Source: Neckera pumila
Lineage: Eukaryota > Streptophyta > Bryopsida > Hypnales > Neckeraceae
DNA: 64,000 nucleotides
Assembly (NCBI GenBank): GCA_963969595.1
Contig: OZ018415.1
Location: 1,426,001 to 1,490,000, forward strand
Direction of reading: 5' to 3'
Shown here piece after piece: positions 47,605 through 58,969 of this stretch. The position numbers and the translations under genes were made by a program. Positions within the stretch are counted from its first letter, which is position 1. Each line of letters opens with the position of its first letter. The notes under the pieces are model-generated. The model did no database searches and was not told the DNA's origin. It was given only the letters and a program-made list of their open reading frames with translations.

Positions 47605-48327
47605 CGGGAAATTGATGATGGTACTTGCTTGGTATTTCACTAGGACCACCACTTGTAAACAAAACCAATTCCGCCAAAGTCCAACAAACCCCAACCAGTA
47701 GGACCCCTAATATTAATATATAGCTGACACAATAAAACATGACGCCACCAAATTCCAACAAACCCCAACCAGTAGGACCCCTAATATTGATATTTAGCCG
47801 GGAAATTGATGATGGTACTTGCTTGGTATTTCACCAGGACCACCACCTGTAAACAAAACCAATTCCGCCAAAGTCCAACAAACCCCAACCAGTAGGACCC
47901 CTAATGTTGATATATAGCTGACACAATAAAACATGACGCCACCAAATTCCAACAAACCCCAACCAGTAGGACCCCTAATATTGATATTTAGCCGGGAAAT
48001 TGATGATGGTACTTGCTTGGTATTTCACCAGGACCACCACTTGTAAACAAAACCAATTCCGCCAAAGTCCAACAAACCCCAACCAGTAGGACCCCTAATA
48101 TTGATATTTAGCCGGGAAATTGATGATGGTACTTGCTTGGTATTTCACCAGGACCACCACCTGTAAACAAAACCAGTTCCGCCAAAGTCCAACAAACCCC
48201 AACCAATAGGACCCCTAATGTTGATATATAGCTGACACAATAAAACATGACGCCACCAAATTCAAACAAACCCCAACCAGTAGGACCCTTAATATTGATA
48301 TTTAGCTGACACAATAAAACATGACGC
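47605..48327. repeat. Composite tandem repeat, ~117-bp and ~76-bp units
   Basis: Unit a starts CGGGAAATTGATGATGGTAC (47605, 47799, 47993, 48113). Unit b starts AGCTGACACAATAAAACATG (47723, 47916, 48230 and a partial at 48304). The order is a-b-a-b-a-a-b-b'. Both units end with the same ~45 bp (AACAAACCCCAACCAGTAGG, then CCCCTAATATTGATAT). The minus strand stays open across parts of it, but this follows from repetition of a stop-poor unit. Confidence 0.9.
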
Positions 48328-50712
48328 ATTGAGGCCCCCAAAACCTTGTTGGTATGTACAGCTGTCTGATTATTCATGATTTATGATTTTCTTTTTTATT
48401 TATAATGTATTGAAGAATGTGGTGATCACAGAGAGGGCCTCGCTTGGAAACAAGGCTCAGACAGCCCTTCCAAGGCTTCATTTTCATTCTAAGGGTATTA
48501 GTGAACAAGGATTATTGCCTTACTTCTACCATAACAACTGGTAGTTATGTTAGATAGTATACCAACACATACTGCCAGTGTGACAAAAACTTGTATCAAA
48601 GATATTGGATTAATTAAAGATGCTCACTTAGCCTTTGACCTCAATCCTTTGAAAAATCATTGGATGATTTACAAAGATAGGGTTTAAAAAATGAATACCC
48701 ATAAAATAAGAATCAAATTTAGAATGCAATAAATGCAACTCATAGAAGAACGTACCAATAGAGATGAACAAGTTAATTGCAAGCATGCCACAACACATGC
48801 AAGTTGTTATTGATGCCAATGGAGGTAGCACAAGATGGTAGCAATAGTTATTGATTAATCCATATATAAACAATGCAGAAGACATTTGGCGTTTGATAAA
48901 TGATAGGGAATCCTTGCATGTAAACAATAATGCAACTATTCATCCTCAAAAATTTGTTGTGAAAAAGGAAGGTCTTCTTCAATGGTTTGACTTCTAAAGA
49001 GAGATTTTGTAGTTTCTTAAGGCAATGATTCTCACAATATCCAAAGGGAGGATTTATATGATTTCCAATCAGTCCTTTAATCTTGTAAGGACGAGCTGGT
49101 CTCCGCGGAAATCATCCTTTTTGATAAAATGTGCATCATTTACTTTTAAAAAAAACAAAGTACTCATTCAAGCTCAAACTACTGTGCAAAGATGAACAAT
49201 CACACTTCTGTCCTATATGCAAAGATTCTTTGTCAATTATCGGACATTTAGTGTCCATTGCAGCGTTACAGGGTTAAGGGCTAATCCAACTAATTGGCTA
49301 CAAATGATTTGCAAAAGTTTTGTATATGGCTAGCAAGATGTTTCTACATGTATAGAACTATCTATTTATAAAGAAATTTTAATCCCTAAGGTGGAAGCAC
49401 CCAAAACTGTCAAAATAAGGAATTTAGCATACTTGGAGGCACTATTTCAAAAAATTAATATTTTTGAGGTAAAGGCAAGAGAAAATCATGAATTTTCAAA
49501 AATAAAAATAATTTTTTTGGACTTGGCATGTATTTCCCTATAAATTTTCAAAGTTGGAGTCCCCTAAACTACTAAATTGTCCTGTAGGTGGACCCAAATT
49601 TCAATTCTAACAAATTCAACACTTATCCAATCACAATGAAGAGAGGAGAAAACTGTTTGACACACATCAAAGACCATTCAATGGAAGTTTAAGGACAATT
49701 TAATGTCCATCTAGGAACAAAGATTAGATACAGGTATGCTATTGGGTGTTTCTACCAATGTTGTACACATTGACCATGTTTTTTCTTTGTACTCTTCTCT
49801 ACAGTCTTTATGAGAGAAAGCTAAAGCTAGGGGAGTACCTTATTACTTTCTGGAGGGGATTGTACGCCGTTGATATCTGTCAAAGTTGGCACAACTGATT
49901 GCGAGCTACAGTAGCTGACTTTGAAACCAGAGCCACTCTCCCCAAATTCAAACCAAACCTACGGATTGGGATCTGTGCCGGAATCAATTGCCATTTTATT
50001 ACTGAATTTTCGTCTCCTCGGCGCAAGTCGAATTGCGTGAGAAAAAGATCGACAGCTCCATGTCCAGCAATGGCTTCCACAGCCTAAGTTACGTACGTAC
50101 CTCGCTCGCAGTTGCTGTTGCTGTTGCTGGTGTTAGTTTTTGGCCCACCGTAATGACCTCAATTTCAAATATTACTTCCTTGCCAAGCAACAACGGGACC
50201 CAGATCGCCCAGGCATGTAGGGTTATGTTCTCTAGACCCATGAGGTGTTAAGCTTACACAGGATGAAGTAGTCTCAGTTTACCACCAATTGGGTTTGGTG
50301 ATCAAGTTTATGAATAGCAACTTTAGATAAGTTATTATACGGATTTGGTCAGACGGTGGCATCAGGAAAATGGGCACTTGAGAGAAGGACGTCGTATTGG
50401 GCGATGTTGTCGGTATAGCTCTTGCAAGCCTGCGTTTGCTAGTAATTCTAGAGCTGCATCTTCTTCCTCAACTCTCGCAAGTGGTAGTTTCGTATTTTCC
50501 TCTTTGACGTTTCGCATTTCGATTCTGCCACAAGGCGATATCGATTCAGTGCAGGTATGAAAAATTTGTTAGGATTCTAACATAGGTTTGTACGATTGAA
50601 TTAGGGTCGAATGCGATACCTGCCTGTTTTCAAGGAGTCATCGTGGCATTCGGTATCTGAATTGGTTGCTCTCGTTGTCTCGTTGTCTCCCCAGCACCAC
50701 GCAGAAATCGTC
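48328..50712. other. Intergenic sequence and 5' region of the next gene
   Basis: About 48750-49260 resembles 12160-13000 in part (dispersed repeat). From about 49860 GC content rises toward the gene at 50713. A 5' UTR intron is possible there, but I could not place its ends. Confidence 0.4.
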
Positions 50713-53693
50713 ATGGCGGCCACTGCACAACTCCGGAAGTGCGAAGAGCTTCTGGGGAAGCTCCCGGAGAAGCTGGGCCCTGCCGCTCGACTCGCTCGAA
50801 ACCCCGTCTGGGTGTTCCTCAAGGGCCTGGAGGGTTTCGACACCGAGCGCGCGAGCGAATGCCTGGTGAGGCTGCTCAACAAGCACTACGACACGATCGA
50901 GGTTCTCAAACTGGCGACGAAGAGCGATTTGGTCGAGGACGCCGGCATTCTTCCCGGGGACGCGCTCCGGATCGTTGCTGCCGCGAAAGAGTATGTTGCT
51001 CCCCGCGATCAAAACCCCGGTACGTTGCATCTCGCCATAGCCGGCGCTTCCCAAAATTCGCTCGGTTGCTCAAATATGTGGAGAGCGAAGGCTCGTGTCT
51101 GTCGACTACTAACCTCTTCTGTCTAATTAGTGTGTTCCGAAATAAGGTTGGCTCATTGAAACATTGGACTCTGAATAGTGTTGTCTTCAAGCCAGTAGAT
51201 TCTGAAGAGGTGGATGCAAGATATTTGTTGCTGTAAAATAGCTCACTAGATAGACTTAAGAGCGTACATCGTTTGAGGAAGATATCTGAGAGGTAACAGA
51301 TTTGTGAGGGTTCCGAAATAAGGTGGGCTCATTGAAGCATCGGAGTCTGAATACCGTAGTGTTGTCGTCAAGCCATTACATTCTGTAGAGGTGGATGCAA
51401 GATATTCGTTGCTGTAAAAAAATTCCCTCTCTAGATAGACTTAAGAGCGTACATCGTTTGAGGAAGATATCTGAGAGGCAACAGATTTGTGACTTTCAGA
51501 GGCGACATCGCAGTGTGATCACGCGAGTAAGCCAGTGCAGGGCGTAGAACATCGCCAGGATGCGTATCGACCCCCAGCCCTGCGCGAGACGACGGTCATG
51601 CCCTCGTGGGGAACTCCCCCGGCCGCACAATCAAGTTCGCATGCGCGTTCTCTCCCAGTGATGCAGCAGCAGCAGAAAGTAAGCTTCCCGCTTTCCTTAT
51701 TGCAAAGTGTCCAGAGCTTGATATTTAGTTGGAGATTTAGGTTAATGATTTCCGAGAAAGTGAGTAAACACGTTCTTTCTCCGGTTCGTTCGTATCCTCT
51801 CAATTCTTAGTTTGAGCATGTTATTTTAGTTGGAGATTTAGGTTAATGATATCAGAGAAAGTAACACGTTCTGTCTCAAGTTCTTATGTATTGTCTCTAT
51901 TCTTAGACTGAGAATGTGATTTATATGTGATGGGGCAAGTGCAGGTTGTGAATCAGGGCGCTGCTTCACAGCAAGAAGCTGTCAAGGCAGGCAAGGTAGT
52001 GAACCAGGTTGAACCGAAACAAGCTGTCAGGGATACTAAGACTCCGACGTTACCACCCTCACGCGGAGCTTTCATGGACGGAAAAATGGGATACGCTCCA
52101 GCTGATGCGAGATTCGTTCCAGCGGATCCGACGTTACCACCTCCATGGAGAGGTTTAGTGGATGGCAAGACGGGGTTCGTCTATTTCTGGAACCCAGTGC
52201 TGAACATCACGCAGTTTGAAAAACCGTTGTCTGCTGTAGGATCTGGACCTTCCTTGCCCTCTGGTCCTCCGCCATCCGATCCTCCTCCGTCGTCTGCTAC
52301 ATCTGCAGCGAAGGCTGCTATTCCACAAACCGTTCCAACTCCTATTTCATATCCGCACATCTGTCGGTAAGAGCTCAATTGAATCCACTTAGGATGTGAT
52401 TGAAACTGCCTAGAATGGGACTCTGGTGCTTCGATTCTAGAGGTCATGAGTTTTTTTTAACAGTGTGGGATGACCAGAGTATTATCTTTGGCAAAGAGGT
52501 TTGCTGTCAAAGGGTAATCTTGTAGAATGTCCAGGCATTTCGAGTTGACAACCGTTGCTGGATTGATGAATGAGTGCAATGCGTTGTACAGTCTATGCGA
52601 CGCTAAGTGCATTTCCGAGGATCATGTTCGCTCGCATTACAACGGTCAGAGACACAATACAGCAGTCAGGGAGGCCCATAAAACTGCCCAAACTGCAAAA
52701 GCTGTCAATCCGACTGTCAAGGCTGCAGAACCTCAAGCTGTCTTGGAATTGAAGCAGCCCTCACAAACTCAACAAGGTGCCTCCGGATCGAAGCAGCCCT
52801 CGCAAAGCGTACCCTTTGAAGAGTCTCTGCATGCCTGCGGGTAATTTGCAATTAATAACAGCTCAAGATGTGTTTGGATACCGATGTTGAAACTCTCTGG
52901 CATGTCTGACGTAGTATAACATTTTTTGGTTCTTCGGCAGTTTTGACTCTCCTACATGGTTTTGGTAGAGAGTCCTATGCCAACTTAGGCTGTTTCAGGA
53001 TCATTGGACATTAAAAAAAGAATCTTCTTCATAAATGATGGGTAAGTCTCCCTAGGTATTGTGGGGACTCCCTTTTATGAATTCTGTGATCATAGAGGGA
53101 CCTCCCATGAATTGTGAATTCTCTGTATGTTGTCTAAAAGTTCCTGAACATGTTTAATATTACTGAAGAACATGTTTGTAGCTTTTCGTCATGAAACATT
53201 CCACTATGGGTTAACAAAATTTAATCTAGGAGCTTTCCCAAAAAACAGCGTTCAATCAATATGTGGTGCATTTGTAGGGTGTGTATCGTCCAGTGTGGTT
53301 CCGAGATTGCTCTCCGCTCCCATTTCAACGGTAAGAAACATGCCAAGAAGATGGAGCTAGCGACCGACAGTAAGGACAACCGACCCACGCCGTACCTTTA
53401 CTGCAGGTTAGTGAAGTCAACACAATTTCTCTTCAGTAGTGCTATCAGGTTGAATAGTGGGTTTTATTTTACTGAGTTCAACCTCTTCTGTGTTGCATCA
53501 TGAATCAAATACATTTTTCATCCAGGAAGCTGAACTCAAGCTTCTGGCATGTTTCAGCATTTGCGACGTCTCAAGTATGTCCAAGAAGAACCTTGTGATG
53601 CATTTCAACGGAAAGAGACATGCAAAGAACATGAAGGAAGATTCAAATTCCGGGAATAGCTCCTATTATTCAGATTCTGAGATCGAGTTTTAA
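50713..53693 (+). CDS. SAM-like / WW / three U1-type zinc-finger protein (6 exons)
   Basis: The exons are 50713-51019, 51500-51678, 51945-52366, 52592-52840, 53278-53406 and 53558-53693, with GT-AG introns and phases 1-0-2-2-2, giving 473 residues. The SAM-like domain (about 32-92, with [20 protein letters not shown]) parallels the gene at 43710. A WW domain lies at 226-256 ([18 protein letters not shown], ending TQFEKP with Phe at the second Trp). It is preceded by a degenerate half-copy ([16 protein letters not shown], 197-212). Three fingers fit C-x2-C-x12-H-x5-H: C302/C305/H318/H324, C385/C388/H401/H407 and C428/C431/H444/H450. Each is split by a phase-2 intron just after its first Cys. 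WW domains bind Pro-rich partners and U1-type fingers bind RNA, so a role in RNA processing is likely but inferred. An upstream in-frame ATG exists at 50611; the Met at 50713 fits the paralogue. Confidence 0.83.
51134..51492. repeat. Tandem duplication inside intron 1
   Basis: Two units, 51134-51309 and 51310-51492, begin GTTCCGAAATAAGG and end AACAGATTTGTGA with about 90 percent identity by eye. The second unit ends seven bases before the exon 2 acceptor. The duplication stays within the intron and does not change the protein. Confidence 0.85.
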
Positions 53694-54730
53694 ATACGGT
53701 GAGTTTCTGGTTTGCCACGGTGATTTTTATTCTTTTTGTGCGGATCTAGTCCTCATTTTTAAGAGGATTCCAATGTACTTAACTATGAATGATTTTGGAT
53801 ACCAGATTAAGAAGTTATGAATTCTTGAATTTGAAGTAGCAGGGTCCCAATCATAAGCCTCGACGGCTTTTGACTATAAGTACTAAAACTGCGTTTATCT
53901 CATGGAAGCATCTTCGACTGTGAGAACTTAGAATATCTCATATCTTACAACTCACATGTTTGGATGACACTTGAATATAAATAGGTGACTTTTTTAACGA
54001 CAATAGAGCACAAACAAGTGGATTCCCTACCTTAAACCAATGAGAGTTGGCTTAAGCTCAAAATGGGTAACAATCTTAATCGAGTTTTGTGTAAAATGTA
54101 CAGGATGCCCCAAGGTTGGTTGGCCAGAATCAAATCCAAGGAAGATCAAGGTGCATTAGACATCAATGATTGATGCCATTCCACAGGTATAAAACGCGAG
54201 TCCATGCTCGTGAAATTCAAGAGACCTAGACACAAACGCATCCCGATTTTGAAACATTGAGGAGTTTTTGGTGTCCAGTGAAACGTTGAACAAGTACATA
54301 ATACACTTCACTAACCTGTAATGTAGATAGCTAACTTGAGAATTCCCATGCTAGAACCCTATCTTGTGCAGCAATGCCACTGTCCATCGCATTATATTGC
54401 CACTTGCTGTCTTTACCATTATTCAAACCTTTGGGAATGGGAAATACTTACTATTTTTGAGGGTTGGAATGGTTTGTTCAATTCCAATCAACTTTCGAGT
54501 CAAACTGAAGACAGACAGCGTTTGCAAAACAGGTATGTGGAGATGGTGACTCCCAATGATGCAACCTTGTTTAATCACAACCCCTTTTATTTTAAGTGAT
54601 AGTTTTACAATAAACAGATTTAGCCTCTCAACCCACACAAGTTTTCAAGAATGAACAATTGAATCAACCAATGGAATTTGAAGCATTTGTGCTATGAGGG
54701 TCTTCAATTAAGAATAATTGAGTGGCAATA
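53694..54730. other. Intergenic sequence
   Basis: The 3' UTR of the preceding gene probably occupies the first few hundred bases. The open frames at 54336-54638 lie on both strands and resemble no protein. Confidence 0.35.
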
Positions 54731-54915
54731 CAGTAGAACCTCTCTAAACTAATAGAGTTGGGACCGGTCTGACACATCAAGTTAGAGAGGTTATTACATT
54801 AGGGAGGGTCATGATGTTCATATGTGGTTCATATTGTTAAGTTGGGACCGGCAATCAGTACTTCTTGACAACACTTTATTAGTTTAGAGAGGATTAACTT
54901 TGGGAGGTTCTATTG
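54731..54915. mobile_element. pogo/Tc1-mariner-like MITE, copy 2
   Basis: The 185-bp element starts CAGTAGAACCTCTCTAAACT and ends GGGAGGTTCTATTG. It is bounded by TA on both sides (54729-54730 and 54916-54917). The ends resemble those at 37955-38379 and known Emigrant-like pogo MITEs. It is non-coding. Confidence 0.85.
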
Positions 54916-54917
54916 TA

Positions 54918-56527
54918 ATTGGTTTAGGGGGGAGGTATTTATAGCTCAATCTCATAGGCTTATGAGCAATCAAGAAGGTACCTCTGAAAAAATGTTGGTT
55001 GTTTCTCCTATGATTTTAAATTTTGAATTCATAGAATACTATTGCCAATAAAATACAAAACAAACTTGCACTTGTTTGCATGCTAATATATGCACTCCCT
55101 TTCAAAGCATGTAATGTACAAACTAAAGAACAATTGTTGTCTTCTAAGAACTACTCCTATTATTGAACCATGAATTGTTACTGTAGGAATGAAAAAACAG
55201 TTTAATGATGAATTGGTGCCAATTAGAATTTCCTATTGTACAATTTTACAAGTGGTTAGGGACTAAGTTTGATTTGGAAATAGACAAAATTTTAGTGTAA
55301 ATATAGTGGAGTTTTGAATGGTGGGACACTTTGAGCCATCTTAGGCAATTACTTACATTATATTGTTTAGGTTTAAGGTTTGCAAACCTTCATTTTTTGA
55401 CTCCATTTGTACCATTATGTAAGTAATGTAGAGTTATGAGTGTAGGGATACTTTGTTTCATTCTAGGCAATTACATGCACCATGCTGTTCAAGGTTTGTA
55501 CACCTTCATTTTTGGATTCCATTTGTGCCATTGATGAATAATTTTTTGACATTTAATGGTAGACTAAGGCCTTCAATGTCATCCTACTATTGTGAACTTT
55601 AGAAAATCATATCTAATTCACTTTAAGTCTAAGAATTACTAATCAAATTGTGATGGATGTGTCTCTCTCTTCTTTCCCTGAAAATTTGTTAGAAAATGCT
55701 TTGATCTATGTAGAAACTTTTTTAAGCCAATATGCTCTTAAATGGGCTCTTTAATGGGCAGTCTCTACCCCTCCTACTAGAAAGGTTTGGTTCCTATTTT
55801 GGGTGCCAGAAACAACTACAATGACATACACTAAGCTTCAGTGCTCACTAAATTTTTTTAAGAGATGCCACATTCTCAGGGAGGTGTATCGTGGTCATCC
55901 AATGTCCAAATCAAGATTTTTTTGTGTTTACGGGATGTGAATTTCTTATGCATTTCAAACTGTGTATTCGAATATCCTATGAAGTTCAATCAGTTATCAG
56001 CACTTATTATGAGTGCTGTGGAGATGTTCACACCATATCTCTCTCACAGAGAAGAATAAAAACAAGAGTGTTTTTAATTCAAGGTCTCATGACCTTAGAG
56101 CTTGCCTCTGAGTTAGCGATTAAGATTCAAAAACTAAGAGCATTGCAGGGAGGTGAAGGGACATTACCAGTACTCAAAACTACTACATTTCTACTAGAAG
56201 AAACACAAACCAATAGAAACCAACACACAAAAGAGTCAAAAGAGCATATCCCATTCGTACTCCACGATGTAACCACAATTCCAGCTTTTGAGCTGAATTC
56301 CAGCTGAACTTTCCAAGAACAAAAGTGACAATAATGCCACCATATCAATAATGCCAAACAACGGCTTTGATTCATCAATTCCTCCCCCCACACTAGCAGT
56401 TTCCTCGTCTCCCTCCTCCAACTTAAGAGTAACTTATATACAGAAAGAATGTATCTACAACAACTGCTTTGTATGTATCATAAAAGAATCGAGGAAACAT
56501 CAAAAATGACGAAGCGTGGACGAAGTT
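54918..56527. other. Intergenic sequence
   Basis: A ~90-bp segment recurs (about 55355-55405 and 55465-55520, CCTTCATTTTTTGACTCCAT and similar). The 138-codon open frame at 55891-56307 has no recognisable domain and is probably chance. Confidence 0.4.
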
Positions 56528-57628
56528 TCAAACCACTTGCGGCTTCATGCTCAATGGCGCATCCGAGTGCAATCCCGACGCAAGCGCCGCTTCCACAATG
56601 GCGAGATCCTTCAACGCCTCCCTCGGGGAGCCTCGGTTATCCAACGGCCCCTCACTGGTATGGTTGATGGCGCCCTGCACTTCCGCAATGAACGATTGCC
56701 ACTCCGCTTCCAATCCTGTCAACGGGAAGAATTCCACTGTTGGGTCGCCCACACGCGGTTGCAATCGCAAATGGTACCCAAATTTGCCGTCTGCGCCTGC
56801 GCCGCGCTCCACTGTCACCGTCCCCTTGGAACAAACCACGCGCCAGCAAGCTTTGCTAACAGACGCCGCGTACGAAATCACCATCGCCCCCGAGCAGCCG
56901 TTGTCAAATTTGATGAGGGTGGTTAGGGTATCGGGCGCCGGGACAGACGGGTCTCTGTGCGTGGCAATCGCTGTCACGAGCTTGATGTCGCAACCCGTCA
57001 TGACGCGTAACCCTGCTATGAAGTGCACCCCACAGTCGAGGATGAAGGCGCCTTTTAAAGCCGGGTCGCGGCGCCACTCGCAGCCGAAGTACTTGTTGGA
57101 CTTCGTCATGGGGACGTCGATGGTCACCGTGACGGACACCATGGTGCCCAGCGACTTCACCTGAGTCGCGGCGGCGTGAAACGCCGGCTCGAAGCGGTAA
57201 TTCTCCGCGACGATCCAGATTGGGGACGGGGAAGGGAGGGAGTGGTAGAAGCTCATGGAATGCAAGCCGACTTCCACAGAGCCGGCAACCGGCTTCTCCT
57301 GGAGGACGTGTTTGCCTGCGCGGAGGGCGCGACGGACGATGGCGGGTTGGGTGAGGATGGGGAGGGCGATCGCGCAGCAGTGCACGAGAGGGGAGGTGAG
57401 GATGAGATCGAGGCCGTGGTCGCCCCATTCGGCTTCGGCGTCGGGTGCAAATTCGAGGACCTTGGAAAGCATTTGTCTGGATTGAGACTCGGAGCGGGAC
57501 CAGACATAGCGCAAAGTGGCGATCGAGGATAAGGAGGAGAGAACCGGAATATAGGCGTCGCGAGCGAACACGCCGCAGCCGAGCAGGGCGATCGCCGGTT
57601 GCCTTCGAATCTCGCCATCGACCTCCAT
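56528..57628 (-). CDS. Gfo/Idh/MocA-family NAD(P)-dependent oxidoreductase
   Basis: This is an intact single-exon gene of 366 residues from the preferred Met at 57628. The frame opens at 57658, and the ten extra residues there look non-conserved. Numbering from 57658, the N-terminal Rossmann motif is GCGVFA (27-32), followed by the family signature EKPVAG (121-126), AENYRFEPA (151-159), the WRRDPALKGAFILDCGVHFIAG segment (195-216, with the usual catalytic-site His212) and a C-terminal beta domain. The length fits the family (350-390). Members oxidise or reduce sugars and cyclic polyols or act as dimeric dehydrogenases. The sequence resembles, from memory, the plant cytosolic group of uncharacterised members, so the substrate is unknown. 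It is strongly GC-biased at third positions, unlike its AT-rich flanks, which gives long shadow frames on both strands. Confidence 0.92.
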   Translation of the reverse strand: MEVDGEIRRQPAIALLGCGVFARDAYIPVLSSLSSIATLRYVWSRSESQSRQMLSKVLEFAPDAEAEWGDHGLDLILTSPLVHCCAIALPILTQPAIVRRALRAGKHVLQEKPVAGSVEVGLHSMSFYHSLPSPSPIWIVAENYRFEPAFHAAATQVKSLGTMVSVTVTIDVPMTKSNKYFGCEWRRDPALKGAFILDCGVHFIAGLRVMTGCDIKLVTAIATHRDPSVPAPDTLTTLIKFDNGCSGAMVISYAASVSKACWRVVCSKGTVTVERGAGADGKFGYHLRLQPRVGDPTVEFFPLTGLEAEWQSFIAEVQGAINHTSEGPLDNRGSPREALKDLAIVEAALASGLHSDAPLSMKPQVV

Positions 57629-58969
57629 AGCACAGCAACCTTCACACAATCCAAACACGCAAAAAACAAGCTATAACTCTCTCTCTCTCTCTCCCTCTCT
57701 CTCGCTCAATTTCCCTCAAAAGACAAGCTCTTACTCTCTATCTATCAATCCTCACTTCCAATATCAACCTGCTACCAATCCAACCACTCAAAAAAACAAC
57801 GTTTCCTTCAAATCCTCGCTATTCCTGCATTCTCCTCGCAACGCTCACATCCATCAAACAACATTCCAATCTCTCCTGCTTCATTGCAATGCATACACCT
57901 CGCACAATCACAACCCACTTATCACAGCGTTTTGTAAACGCAATGGACTACAAAGCAAAGAACTGAAGCCCAACAGAGAGATGGATTGGAACGTGGCGAA
58001 TTGCATCTCAACCTCGTAAAACAGCATCCGAACACGGAATGTAACTCTAGATCCTCCCCAAGATAAACTCTTGGAAAGGACTCTCACTTGCTTATCACCA
58101 AATGACCCAAATTCCTTCCAACCTCAAAAACAGAAATTCTAAGCACAGAACTCACGAGCGGTTCTGTGATAAAACAGTGACTTGGGTCACGCGAGAATCA
58201 CGTTTGAAATGGGGCCAAGACACTAATTAAGTTCGTGAAGGGCAGCGAGCAAGCAAACGAGCTCGCGGGCGCGTGACCGAGTGTGTGACGAAACCATGGC
58301 CGGAACCCCAGGCGTCGTGAAGGTGACGCGGTTATTGGCTGCAAGCTGGACTGGGCTGTGCTGAGAGGTCATTGTGGGTTGCCAGCTGGATTGTTTGGGG
58401 TGTGGGTCAATGAGGACAGTCCCGGAGGTTGCGTTGCACTGGCAGCACGTTGGGCAGCCTGAGGCGAGGGCCGTGGTGTGTACACCTGGCTTTCTGCCAT
58501 CATGAATTGACACAGCTGGATCTTGGCGTCCCAAAGTTGTGGATGGGGTTATGAAGGGGCAGTGCCAGGGTCTGGTACTCTGGTTATAGCTCCTTCATTT
58601 TGTCAGTGCACGGCTGAATAGGACGACTGATGGCACTTGAGGAAGGGAGGGTCTGATGAGGCTGGCTACAACTTATTATTGTATTTGGGAAAAATTGTTG
58701 AAACTTGTTATTTGGGAAAAATGTTGGCACGTATGGAGTATTATTTAGAAAGACTGATCAAATTTGGAAAATTTATATTCATGTTTGGAATCAAGGGCTC
58801 CAAATTTGATGGACGAGAGGTAATTGCCAACCTAATTGTGTAAAGGGGTTGTCTCATCTTTCTTAACCTTTAACCTTTGAATTTTGGCACTGTATAACAT
58901 CATCCATCTTGGAAAAAACAAAAGAGCTCAGTGGAAGTCAAACTACTCCATTACAAGAAAAATGAGACC
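57629..58969. other. Promoter region of the oxidoreductase gene and intergenic sequence
   Basis: A CT-rich run (57676-57705; GA-rich on the gene's strand) lies within 80 bp of the start codon, as is common in plant promoters and 5' UTRs. The region to about 58600 is moderately GC-rich without a recognisable gene. The 103-codon minus frame at 58223-58534 has no identifiable domain. Confidence 0.5.
57676..57705. repeat. CT microsatellite in the oxidoreductase 5' region
   Basis: This is a CT run interrupted by a few C-rich bases. It may be a GAGA-type element in the 5' UTR or core promoter of the minus-strand gene; this is inference. Confidence 0.75.

Noticed and set aside
47489..48377. Minus-strand frames reading LLVGVCWTLAELVLF in the tandem repeat
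   Set aside because: The same short peptide arises from each repeat unit. There is no consistent gene start, and unit lengths are not uniformly multiples of three.
55891..56307. 138-codon plus-strand frame
   Set aside because: There is no recognisable domain, no intron or promoter context, and it lies in ordinary AT-rich intergenic DNA.
56547..57164. 205-codon plus-strand frame and other long frames over the oxidoreductase
   Set aside because: These are shadows caused by high GC3 of the minus-strand gene, which alone shows family motifs.
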